From Isochrysis galbana (Eukaryota > Haptophyta > Isochrysidales > Isochrysidaceae), in assembly GCA_018136815.1 (NCBI GenBank), contig CM030941.1, positions 548,939 through 612,938 of the forward strand: a stretch of 64,000 nucleotides of DNA, given 5' to 3'. Every line of letters starts with the position of its first letter. Position 1 is the stretch's first letter. The notes under the pieces were generated by a model that was not told where the DNA came from, searched no databases, and saw nothing but the letters and a program-made list of their open reading frames with translations. This document shows positions 11,064-21,133 of the stretch, one piece after another. The translations under genes and the position numbers were made by a program.

Positions 11064-11901
11064 CAGTCGCGACTGTCACGCCCCCTCCGATATCTCTCAA
11101 CGCCGTCGTTTACGTTTGATCGCGGTACGGGAACGTACGGGAATTCTTTTCCAGTTCCCCCCCCGCGGTCGCCGAATTTTCCCCCCGCGGCCGCCGAATA
11201 GTTCCCCCGCGGGAAGAGAGGTATGGCTCGCCCCCCCTTTCGACCACGGAGGATGGATCTCCCTCCCCTTTCGCTGCGCTCTGTCAGGAGACCCCCGTAC
11301 CTCGTCGTTTAGCTCGCGCGTGACGTGCCGAGCCCGTCGTACTATCTCGCCGTCTTTCGCCGTTGGCTGTTCGACTACTCATATATCGAAGAACAGGAGA
11401 CGCCGCGTTGTAACTTGGGTGCCGCCACACCGACCTAACATCCAGGTAAAACTCTCGTAAAAGAGAGAAGAGGATGGGTTGCAGCGTTGAGTCCTGCGGT
11501 CTGCCGCGCCGGCCGCCGATTCTACACTTTATCGTCCGGACGGGTGTGGTACTTCCTGTCTCGTCGATCGTCGCGCACTACTCTTATTTCATCGTTCGTC
11601 GTTCGTCGTTGCGCGTTCTTACCGTTCCTCGTTTCTTGTTCTCGATTCTCGATTCTCGTCGTTCCGCGTTCTTACCGTTCTTCGTTTCTCGTTCTCGATT
11701 CTCGATTCTTGTCGTTCCGCGTTCTTACCGCTCTCGATTCTCGATTTCTTCGTTTCTCGTCGTTCTGGACTCTCTCGCTCCTCGCCCATTCGGTCTCGTT
11801 AGGTATTGCGTATTGCTCGGCCATCTTGCTTGGATGGAACTCTCCGCTATCCGTTAGGTTCTCTTCTTTCCCTCGCGGGACGCTCGATCCTAGCAGGGGG
11901 G
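11064..11901 (+). other. Gypsy 3' untranslated region ending in a polypurine tract
   Basis: Noncoding sequence between the pol stop and the LTR. From about 11590 to 11760 it holds imperfect tandem repeats built on CGATTCTCGATTCTCGTCG and similar units. It ends at AGCAGGGGGG (about 11892-11901), a polypurine tract directly before the LTR start, as needed for plus-strand priming. The part from 11501 is shared with 54241-54749 in the second copy. Confidence 0.7.
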
Positions 11902-12316
11902 TGTCGCATTCGCGAATCGACGCTCGTTAGGCTTCTCTCTCCTCTTCGTTCGGTATTTATCGTTATAATTCTCTCGTTCTCGTTCTCGGTCAAAAACTTC
12001 GCGTGGACGCCTAGGATCTAGGGTTGTGGAGCGCCCTCTCTCTTTCTCTCGAAGAGAAGGGAAGTTTCCCCACCTTTCTTCCTCCCAGGCGCCTCGCAAA
12101 AGGTTTAATTCGCTATCTTTCCGCGTTTCTTTACCTGCTTCTGGGGGCAATCAGGTTTGGTTTGCCATCTCCCCTCGGAGATCGATTTAGGTTCGCTGCT
12201 TGGGTGAGGGAATCTTTCTCCTTGGTCCTTGGTTTGCCATCTCCACTTGGAGATTGATTTAGATTCGCTGCTTTGGTTTTGGGTTATCTTTCCCCTTGAT
12301 GCAAGTTGCATGGAAG
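11902..12316 (+). mobile_element. Gypsy LTR, left portion (split by the LINE at 12317-18702)
   Basis: Starts TGTCGCATTCGCG directly after the polypurine tract. The same start is seen at 54750 (also after AGCAGGGGGG) and at 28153 and 34255, where unrelated sequence precedes it, which defines the LTR edge. It contains TATTTATCGTTATAATTC (promoter-like) and CTCCCAGGCGCCTCGC. The LTR continues at 18720 after the LINE. Confidence 0.8.
12300..12316. repeat. 17-bp target-site duplication of LINE copy 1 (left)
   Basis: TGCAAGTTGCATGGAAG here is repeated exactly at 18703-18719, on the far side of the LINE. The uninterrupted counterpart of the surrounding LTR (GCATGTAACTTGCATC, minus-strand copy) is seen near 46910-46925 and 47140-47155. 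Confidence 0.95.
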
Positions 12317-12665
12317 AAAAAAAAACTTCTTAATGTTCTCATCGCGCGCGCGACCCCGACATCCTCCATCTGACAGCCGCGCCCGCATCCCTTATCACTC
12401 CCTCGCACTCGCCTTGCGGCTCGTCCCCTCGTGCTCTACTTAGGGGCCCAGTACTTGGGGTTTCCAGTGGCAGGCGGCGTGCACCGATCCCCGACGGTCG
12501 ACTCTTCGGCCTTCCCTCGTGCCATCGAGCGATCGGCTTCTATTGGGGTATTAAAGGTTGGGGTTACCTTAAGAGTCGGACTCGGGGTTATGTATGTACC
12601 GGGTCGGCGCTGTTGGGGTTTTTTTTTGGGGGGGGGGGGTGTGAGGTGTGGTGTTCGTCTGGTTT

Positions 12666-15600
12666 TCAGGCTACCTTTCCCGCTATGTCAAGTGCGCGTG
12701 CCACCAGGGACAGATTCACGCTCATCGCGAGGACACCTTTGTCATTCATCTTAAATATTGGGGCGCTAAGATCTCTTGCGTCTTTAATCTTTGGTTTTCT
12801 GCCTCTGGAGGCTTGGTGCGTACGTGCCGGCGAGGTTTTGTTAGAGGCTTCGAGGCCCCGTACGAGGATCGTGAATCTGGTCAAGGTACGTTCGATGACG
12901 GGTATATAATGAAAGGGGTGATTGTCGTATTCGACTTTGTAGAAGTCGCCTATTATGTATCTCCATGCTACTATGTATAGGGTTTTGAGGCTATCGGGCG
13001 TCGGTGTACTCGGGTATGCGAAGAGTCTGTCCTTTATTTTCTGTGTTGCTGTCCTTTTGCGCTCCGGCGTGAAACCCGCTATCGCTTCTATGGTCTCGAA
13101 GATTGGCTTCGTGGCTGAGCACCTGGCTAAGTGGGTCGAGCTCTCGTGGTATTTTCCGCATAGTCTGCAGGTATTCGTGGTCGCCATGGCGAAGCGATTC
13201 CGCGTGCCAATCCTCCTGTGGGTGATGTGTTTGAAGTGTGGGTGTTTGTCCGTGTGTTTTAGTAGGGGTAGGGTGTATAAGCTGGCCACGTGTTTCCACT
13301 CCTCGTGGGTTAGGTTGATTCTTCGGGCCCATGCCTCGCTTGCCGGCTGGGGCTTGTTATCTGGTATGTTTTTCTCTAGCACCTGTGCTATGTCCGAGAC
13401 CGTGGTGAGGTCCAGGTGTTTTTTACCGTCCATTGTATACTCGTCCGCCAGCGGGTATTCCGCGTACTTGGGGCCTTTCAACCCTCCCTCCCATCTAGCG
13501 GGGGGGTGGTATAGTCGGGCTTCTTCTGGGGTCGCGACCCCCGTCCGGTCGGCCGGCTCTCCGAGGTAATTCGTGTTGGTGTGAATCCATATGTTGTTCA
13601 TCTTAGTTATGTATGTTTCGTTATCGGACACTCTGATTTCCGGCGGGGCCTCAATGCCCGCCTTATTGTCGCGTGCTCCGTTTTCGCTAGTCCCCTCCGG
13701 GTCAGACCCGGGCGCCGGGTCTAGTTGCGCTTTTCCAAGGAGACTCGAGGCTTGTTGTACTACCGACGCCCACGAGTCTAAGAAGCTTTCCTTGGTTATT
13801 TTGCTACCCGCGTGTTCGAATATCTCCGGGAGGTGGTCTAGATATTGGGCGCATTCCTCTTTCGTGTAGGGTGTGTCTAGGTTGTTATCCTTGAACACGT
13901 TATGCACGACGTGCGTGTGGAGGGATTGCCATAGGCTTGCCCAAGCGGCGCGCATACGTGGCGGTTGTTCGTGCGGGTTGCACCATATCGGTTGCGAGAG
14001 CGCACCCTCTAACGATAGGCGGGAGCGCTGGATATCGAGTGATCTAAAGGTGTTTAGCGCGTCTTTCCAAAATATTGGAAGTGCCGGGTTACCTCTGAGG
14101 CTGCGCGTAAGAGAGGCGGGGGAATTGTGGAGAAGACCGCGCCACGACCCAGCCCAGTGCGGCAGAACCACGCGTCTAGCGCGTGCTTCCATGATGCTTT
14201 TCTTGCGTTGAGGTAGTTTAGTATCCACTTAGCTTGTAGAGCTTTTACGTGGTTTGTCCAGTTTAGTAGGCCTGTTCCCAACGTGCGCGTCGCGTTCTGC
14301 GTGTTGTTAATTGGGTAGTGTGGGTATTTCACCCATTGGTATTCCCTCCCTGTGTAGGGGCTTTCCCAAAGAATCTTGTCCGCCGCTTTTTGGATTCTTG
14401 CGTTGAACCATTTGGGAGGTGCTAAGGTTTGCATCCAGTACCTAGGCGTGCCGTAAATTATAAAGTTCACTATATTAGTCCTGCCGAAGATCGACATATG
14501 GCGTGTGAACGGCGCTAATTGGGCTGCTTTATTGTCTACTTTGTCCGCTAGCTTTTTCCAAAAGGGCTTAAGTGCCTCTGGGGCTCCTAGTGGCACGCCT
14601 AGTATCACGAGGTATTGGTCATTTTCGATCCAGTTATATTTGCGCATATCCCACGGTGGTTTGGTCCTTAATTGTGAGCCCATCCTAATGCCTTGGAATT
14701 TAGACTCGTTGGTTTTGCCTCCCGTCGCTTGCTCGTGGGCTTTCACCCATTGGAGTGCTTTCTTCAGGCTTGCGTAGTCCCTGGTTATCAGGGCTGTGTC
14801 ATCCGCGAACTGGTTTATTTTGAGGTTGTATCCGTTGAGATCGACTCCTTCGATGTCGGGGTCCTCGTTAATGGCTCGCGTCAGCGCTTCGGTGGTTAGA
14901 AGAAAGGTGAGTGGCGACAGGGGGCATCCTTGAGGCATCCCGCTACCGACCGTGAAGGGGTAGCTACGGCCGCCGTTGATCTTTATCGTCCGAATGGGTT
15001 TCGCTGCATCGCTGGTGATGGCTTTCGCCAATCGCTGGAAGTCTGGGCCGAAGTTTAAGAGGCGTAGGGCGAGATGGTAGAATTCCCAGCTGACTCTGTC
15101 GAATGCTTTCTCCCAGTCTAGTGCTAGGAGAAGGCCCGGCTCCCCCGTTTCGTCTAGGTATGCCCTAGTTAATTGGAGTAGGTGCGTAGATTCGCTGATC
15201 AATCTCCTAGGTACGAATCCTAGTTGGTTGCTTGATATTATGTTTCCAATCACTTTGCTAAGTCTAGTAGTTAGTATTTTCGCCAGAATCTTATAATCAC
15301 TTTGTAACAGTGTTATGGGTCTATAGTTCCTTGGGTCTCGTGCGTCCTCTTTTTTGTATAGCAATATTATGTCCCCCTCTCTCATGGTGAATGGGAGGAG
15401 GCCCGTGTCTAGGGATTGATTGTAGAGTTCGGTTAGTATCGGTGCCACTATGCCCTCGTGTGCCTTATATACTTCCGCCGGGATGCCGTCCGGGCCCGCG
15501 CTTTTCCCGGGGCCTATGCTCCTAATGGCCTGGGTGGTTTCGTCGATCGTGATACGACCCTCTAACTTGCGCCTATCAAGATCGTGTAGGGGGCGGTCGG

Positions 15601-18600
15601 AAAGCGTGGTTTCAAGTTCGGGTGTGCGCTGCGAGGCTTTCGGCGAGTATAGCCAGACATAGTATTTCCTGAATTCTTTTCGTATGTCCGCGTCCGAGGT
15701 AACCGTCTCACGTTCGTCGTGTCGTGGGTTCTCCCAGTCTTTCGTCTTGTAGAGTTCGCTTATGGCTCCTTTCCATTTCCTTTGTTTGAGTTTTCTGAAG
15801 AATTCTTTGGAGTGGAGATCCTCTTGTTGGATTTGTTCGCGTAGTTTGAGGTGTCTTATTGGGAAATGTCTTCGCTCTTCCGCGAGCTCTCGGTTTGCTT
15901 TCGCTATTCGCTCCGTGAGGTTAGGGTCCGGGCCCTTCTTGATGAGGTGGATGTTGAGTTCGGCTATTCTCCTTTCGAGCGTTGTGTGTATGGCGGGTGT
16001 CTTGCTTGCGGCCGTTGCTTCCCTTAAGAAAGCCGCTATGAGCGTTTTCGCTTGTGTCCACTCTCCGGCTAGGTCTCCGTTGGCTTTCGCTCTCGCGTCC
16101 GCTCTCTTGAGCAATATTTCTACTGTCTTGACGGCTCCATCTTCCGTTATTATCTTCGAGTCTATGGGCAAGTCGTAGTGCCGGTTACGGACATATTGTG
16201 GGGTTTCGAAGGCGGCTAGGAGTGGTAGGTGATCGGAGGCGGCTTTGCCCGAGAATAGGTCTGGGCTAGGTCCTAGCTTGTGCCATTGGAACGAGTCCGT
16301 CGCTGTGCTGTGGTATATTCTGTCTATTCTCGTGTGAATGGTGTGTGAGAGTCGTGTGTATCCCGTGTGTGGGTCTAGTTTCATCGTGCGGTGCACGTCT
16401 TTAAGTTTGGCTTTTCTGACGAGGGCATTCCACTTGTCTCCGTGGGTGTTCGCGTATGGTGTCGGTCCGTGTCCTTTCGTGTCGGTCGCGACGTTTTCCA
16501 CGCAGTTGAAGTCGCCCCCCATGAGCGTTGGTGTGGTGGTAGTTTGCGACAATGTGGGCTCTTGGATGAGGTTCTTAATCTGCGTTCCTCGTGAGCCCGG
16601 GTTAGCGCTTAAGTATGTTGAGATGATACGATAAAGCTTTCCGTCTATGTCTACATCGATTGATATACATCTCCCTTTTAGAATGATATTTACCGTGTCT
16701 ACTCTAGGGGTTACTCTGCTGCATGAGTCGCGGATCGCCACCGCGACTCCGCTCGCTGAGTCCGCTAGCTCTCCTGGAGAAGCAAACCAGTGCCATCCGA
16801 GGAGGGACGCTGTTCTATGTTGACGGAGGTGAGAGCCGTCTTCATATGCGTGGAGTTCTTGAAGAAGAAGGATGTCCACACCAGCCTTGCGCGCTTGCGA
16901 CAGAACTGCGGCTAGCTTGCCGCCTTTAGTTCCGTTTATGTAGTATGTCGCTAGGCGGATGGGTCCTTCACCTGGGTATCCGAGGGTGGAGTCGAAGGTG
17001 AGTCGTGGTCGTGGGGGGGCGTGTGCGCTCTGGGTGGTTAGCACAAGCTTCGCGATTAATGCGAGCGCGTACTCAGGGTGAAGGAAGAGGCAAGTCGGGC
17101 CGTTTAGGCAGACCCCTGCGATCTTCTTGTGCTGATGGAGGCGGCAGCGGATCGTGCACTTATTGTCGATCCATGCACCTGGGATCTCGTGGGAGAGGTT
17201 GCAGCGGACTCCGCGCTTGTTGCGGAGGCAGATTCCTTGGGTGAACCTGGCGCATTGCTTGGGAGGGGCTTTGCCTAGCGCCTCGTGCGCTGATTTAGGG
17301 CGAGGCGTGGCTTTCCAAGCTTCATTACGTTCCTTGCGTTTGGCGGCTTCTGCCTCGCATTCGCAAAGGCGGTGCATCGGCGTGAGGCCGCGTGCCATTT
17401 CGGGGCGCCAACCCTTGCAGCCTTTGAGGGAGCCGTGGACCGCGAGCTTGTGCGGCGATTGCAGGGCGGGAGGCATTTGCAGGGGTTTGCACGCCCGAAT
17501 GGCGTAGTTGACGGGGACTGTCTTGCCGTCGATCGATAGGAGCAGCTTGCGCGGAAAGTTTCCGTTTAGAAAGTTCCCTTGCGTCGCCGAGATGTAGAGG
17601 TGCCAGCGGGCTGAGTGGGCCACCTTGGATACGAAGGTTCCGGACTCTCCTTCGAGCTTCATGCGCTCGCGGTTGCCTTTGAGGAATGTGAAGCCATTGC
17701 TTTCGATCGCCTTGACGATAGTGCTTAAGGTGATTTTAGATGCTTGCGCTAGGCCTTCTGCTTCGACGACTACGTGTGCCGCTACGTCTTGAAGCGCGTC
17801 GTATAGGGCCTTGCGGTTTGAAGTGCCTTTTTTGTTGATCTTGTCTTCGATCGAGTCGATTTTAGTGCGTACGGCTATGTCTGCGCCATGGATGCGGATG
17901 GTGGTTTGCTCACCGTATTTTGCCTGGAACTGTTGTGCGCAATCTTCGTTAACTGCGATGTGCCATGGCCCCCTGTTTGAGCGGGCCCAGAAGTCTGGCT
18001 CGGGGTCTACACCCTCGAGCTCAAGAAGTAGTTCAACAATGGCGGCATAAACCGCCGTGTCGTTGAGTACGAGGTCCCCATCTTGATGGAAAGAAAGTTC
18101 GAAATTGGCGTCTGAGTCTGGCATTTGTTCATTGTCTTCTTGGTCTGGGTCCTGTGTGTCAAGGGAGAGTGGGGCGCGAGTCAGATGTGGCGTGGAGGGA
18201 GGTCGTCGAGGTGCGTATGGGGATAGGCTGTGGGGTGGGACAGTGGGTGTAGGTGCTGCTCGATCTGCTCTGGTGCCCCAGAGCCTTGTGGTGTGCGTGG
18301 TTTTGGGATGTCTTGTCAGACAGTGTTGGTGCCCATAAGGGCCACCTGGTCTCGGGTCGCGCTGCCTCGGCAGCGCGGCCGTCGCCAGGGTGGAAGGGGC
18401 CTCTGCCATAAGGCATGCCCATTGGAGGAGTGGCTCTGTGAGCCTGTTCATGCTTTGCTGAAGTCTGCAGACTGCTGTCCCCCATGGGGGGGGCCAGCAT
18501 GGCTGCTGTGCGTGGTGCGGCCGGAGCCGCGGGCCGTGTGGCGCGACGGGGGTCGCGCGCACCTGCTCGGCCTCTGATGGCGGGCGCGGTCGCTTCGACA

Positions 18601-18679
18601 GCGACTGCTCCATGGGGGCTGGGGGGCCGCCCTCGGCGGGGGGCCCGAAGGAGAGGAGGGGAGCGGCGGCGCGCTCCAT
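12666..18679 (-). CDS. LINE copy 1 polyprotein: CCCH-like zinc region, APE endonuclease, reverse transcriptase, C-terminal zinc knuckle; one frameshift
   Basis: Frame 1 runs 18679-14054 (1541 aa) and frame 2 runs to the stop at 12666. They meet near 14110-14122, where LINE copy 2 reads through; copy 1 appears to lack one base there. Domains: Cys/His-rich zinc region at about residues 475-535 (CARFTQGIC, CRLHQHKK, CLNGPTCLFLH); APE-like endonuclease at about 575-830 (YYINGTKGG, LLLQELH, GGDFNCV, SDHLPLL); reverse transcriptase at about 1030-1300 (GKSAGPDGIP, GFVPRRL, LDWEKAFD, MPQGCPLSP, FADD); a C-terminal CRLCGKYHESSTHLARC zinc knuckle. This is a single long ORF with no separate ORF1. The frameshift may be a lesion, an assembly error or, less likely, a recoding site. 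Confidence 0.9.
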
Positions 18680-18682
18680 GGC

Positions 18683-18702
18683 AACTGACTATAAAGTTAG
18701 TT
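18683..18702 (-). other. 5'-terminal hairpin of LINE copy 1
   Basis: On the coding strand: AACTAACT, loop TTAT, AGTCAGTT (one mismatch), then GCC and the start codon. Comparable hairpins begin the other LINE and LINE-like copies in this window. Confidence 0.8.
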
Positions 18703-19100
18703 TGCAAGTTGCATGGAAGATGGAAGCCCTTGGTCCCGTTGGTTTTTGGTTTTCTCCTCCCTTGGTTGCTACTCGGGGTTGCTCGATAGAAACGTCTAGA
18801 AGGTCCACGCTCAACAGCAAGGTTTCTTCGATTGCAAGGATACCTCGCTGCGATCTGTATCCAATGTGATCGCCGTGGTTGCGCGACATAACGTTCCTCT
18901 TCGACTTTCCGCCTTGGTGGGAAAATCCAAAGCGAAGACACGCTCCGACCGTCGCTGCGGATTCTCTCTCTCTCTCGCTCTCTCTCTCTGTCTCTCGCGA
19001 CGTGTTTGAGTTACCGGCGATGTGGGGTCTCGGTTATTTCATGTTTTGCTTGGTTTGGGTGAATGATTCTAGTGTGTTCGTGAGTCGGTGTCGCAGCATC
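18703..19100 (+). mobile_element. Gypsy LTR, right portion, with 17-bp target duplication at 18703-18719
   Basis: The LTR resumes after the LINE. Its order of motifs (CCCTTGGTCCC, CTAGAAGG, CTGCGATCTGTATC, a CTCTCTCTCG run at about 18963-18998, GACGTGTTTGAGTTA, GGGTGAATGATTC) is reproduced in reverse orientation at 46555-46930. The exact LTR end is not determined; it lies between about 19000 and 19200. Confidence 0.7.
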
Positions 19101-19257
19101 GTTGGATCCGACGTCTTGTCGTCAGTCGTCATCCGTCGCTCTCGCTCTCGTCGCTCTCGCTCTCGTAACACTCGTACCCTACAAACTCTCCTTGCCTCAC
19201 CAGCCCCTGCCAACACAGCCCTCCTCTCACTCACCCTCGCCTCTCGCCTCTCGCTCG

Positions 19258-20108
19258 ATGTCGCTCTCGCCGCCGTCCTCGCCCTCGCTCAAGCCCGCCT
19301 GCCCGCCTTCCTCTGCTGACGGGCCTCAGCCCGTCAGCGTCTCCGAAGTCGTCTCCTCCGCCGCGCCTGCCGCCGGTCTGCCTCCTTCCTCATTGCCCTC
19401 AGGCCCTATGGGCCATCCCAATTCGTCATCTCTACACAGGATACAGACTGGGATCGCAAGAAATACCCCCTTGCGCCCCCATTTGATGGACAGCGCGGTC
19501 GCCCATTCGAGCATTTTGAACGAGCCTTCCAAGTGTCGCTCGCTGCCATCCAAAGCGACAACGACGAGAATGATCTATATCAAACACTAATGGGACACGA
19601 CGTCGGTGGAGATGTCTGGCGTGCAACGAACGGGAATGCTAATGCCACTCAGACCAAGCTTCGCGCTCGCCGCAACAAGCGCCTCTTCAAGGAGATATAT
19701 TTCCATCTCACTAATCAACACCTTAAAGACCACATCCTCCGCAGTCACTCCAATGATGGCCGAGCCGCGTGGATCTTTCTCGCAGCGCAATGTAAGATTC
19801 CTACTACCTCTCTCGACATTCTTGGTCTTGACAACCTTTGGTTCAACGCCTCATTCGACACTGTCGGCATCGATGAGAACACTATCCACTCTTTCTCCCA
19901 TCATCTCTTTGGCTTAAACTCCGATCGTCCGGACAACGCGACGAAATCCGAAGACGACTTCTGCCTCAAACTCTTGCAATGTCTCACAAATTGCGACCAC
20001 ACGGCACTTCAACTTGCAGCCATAAATGAACTTCAATCTACTGCCAATGATTGGCGCTTCAAAAAGCAAAAAGGTCGTGCTTGCGGGTACGCAGAGGGAA
20101 AAAGTTGA
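19258..20108 (+). pseudogene. gag: Retrotransposon gag remnant downstream of the LTR
   Basis: Starts ATG TCG CTC TCG at 19258 (MSLSPPSS) and is open to about 19430. There the gag-like frame shifts by one and continues to the stop at 20108 (PLAPPFDGQRGRPFEHFERA, then a helical region with KRLFKEIYFHLTNQHLKDHI). It has no zinc knuckle; the end is lost near 20070. The same ATG and leader recur at 55427 in the second pol-LTR-gag arrangement, so this is the gag of an element sharing the upstream LTR. The frameshift or an unrecognised intron near 19425-19440 breaks it. Confidence 0.7.
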
Positions 20109-20430
20109 CATGCGCACGCACGGCGTATCCGCGGGGGGACCGATGCACATCGCGCCGTGCCCATGCAAGGCGTGCATGATGTGATTGCAGGTCATCACAG
20201 ATGCTCCGTTCTAAATATCTCTTAAATTGAGTGTTTATGTAGTTGTCGGCCTTAGAGGAGACGCAGGGAAAAGCGCTGACACGGCGCCCCTTGGGGGGGG
20301 GGGACATGCACCGCGGGAAGCAGAGAAAAAAGGTGTCTGCATTTAATTTTAAAATACTGATATATACAACTGTGGACATTCGATCGCTCAAATCGACTGA
20401 TGTCCCACAATTGACGGAACGACACCTTCC
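20109..20430. other. Unassigned sequence between gag remnant and LINE-like fragment
   Basis: No gene or convincing repeat is visible; a G run at about 20287-20300 and an AT-rich patch at about 20340-20370 are the only features. Confidence 0.5.
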
Positions 20431-20681
20431 ATGAGCTCCCACCAAGAACCGCATTCCGCGCTAGCTGCCGGCGCGCCCTCGCAGGCAATCTCCAAGAGTG
20501 AGATGAGCCTTGCTGTGACAGTCAGTAGGGCAGTGGGCTCCTGGCAAGCCATCAGGCATGCCTGGAGGAGGCTTGCCAGGAGGATGGGTGGTTCCTCCCC
20601 CACGGCAGGGGAGGAGTGGAGAGAGGAGAGAGGGGGGGGCTCGTGCCCCCCCCCATGGGCGAATCAAGTATAAACTTAGTT
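20431..20681 (-). mobile_element. 5' fragment of the G/C-run LINE-like element
   Basis: The minus strand starts at a hairpin (20681-20662, two mismatches), then CGCCCATGGGGGGGG and GCACGAGCCCCCCC, as in the copies starting at 29330, 49596 and 49703. It carries the shared stretches GGAGGAACCACCCATCCTCC and TGCCTGATGGCTTGCCAGGA before similarity fades near 20440. No 3' tail or target duplication was found. Confidence 0.75.
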
Positions 20682-21133
20682 GGGCCCTGTGATAGATAGA
20701 TCTGTTTATTTAGTCCAAACTGATGTACTCTATTCTACGTCGATGTCAGACTTTTCTTGTTCTGCTGGTTTAACCTTAGCGCTACGGGATCATAGCCTTA
20801 TTGGCAAAGGAGAAAAAGGAGTCCCCCAACCAACAGTCACCAGCCTTTATTTACAGAGACAAGCAGCCAAATGATGGAAGAGACGACACCCGCATTATCT
20901 CACACACCACAACAGGGCATGAGCCATCGACCATTGACAGCGATATCCGATATCCCCCTCCATTATCCATTATCCCATTATCCACCTAGCTCCAAACTCC
21001 CCCTCCGAAATCCCCCGAAATCCCCCTCCGGTATCCCCCCACGCCCCCGCCCTTTCCGCTATTTTTTTTTCTTGCTCCCCCCCCCCCCCACCCCACCCCC
21101 TTTTCCCCGGGCGCTCTCGCGGCGCGCGGCGCG
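20682..21133 (+). other. Upstream region of RTF1 with an LTR-end-like repeat and a C-run
   Basis: 20755-20815 resembles 5680-5745 (dispersed repeat). 21061-21068 is T8 and 21077-21090 a C-run, followed by CGGGCGCTCTCGCGG directly before the RTF1 ATG. No TATA-like motif can be assigned with confidence. Confidence 0.5.

Larger units (their letters stand above)
12317..18702 (-). mobile_element. LINE copy 1, full length (6386 bp), APE-type non-LTR retrotransposon
   Basis: Bounded by a perfect 17-bp duplication. On the coding (minus) strand it begins with a hairpin (18702-18683), the ATG follows after GCC at 18679, and it ends after a 3' UTR in nine T (A9 on the plus strand at 12317-12325). It is inserted in the gypsy LTR, so it is younger than that LTR. 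Its 3' UTR (AAGTAGAGCACGAGGGGA, GAACATTAAGAAG then T9) is shared with LINE copy 2 and with the fragment ending at 52355. Confidence 0.95.

Noticed and set aside
11074-11085. TGTCACGCCCCC as the gypsy 3' LTR start
   Set aside because: It looks like a typical LTR start, but no polypurine tract precedes it, whereas TGTCGCATTCGCG at 11902 follows AGCAGGGGGG and recurs as an abrupt edge at 28153, 34255 and 54750.
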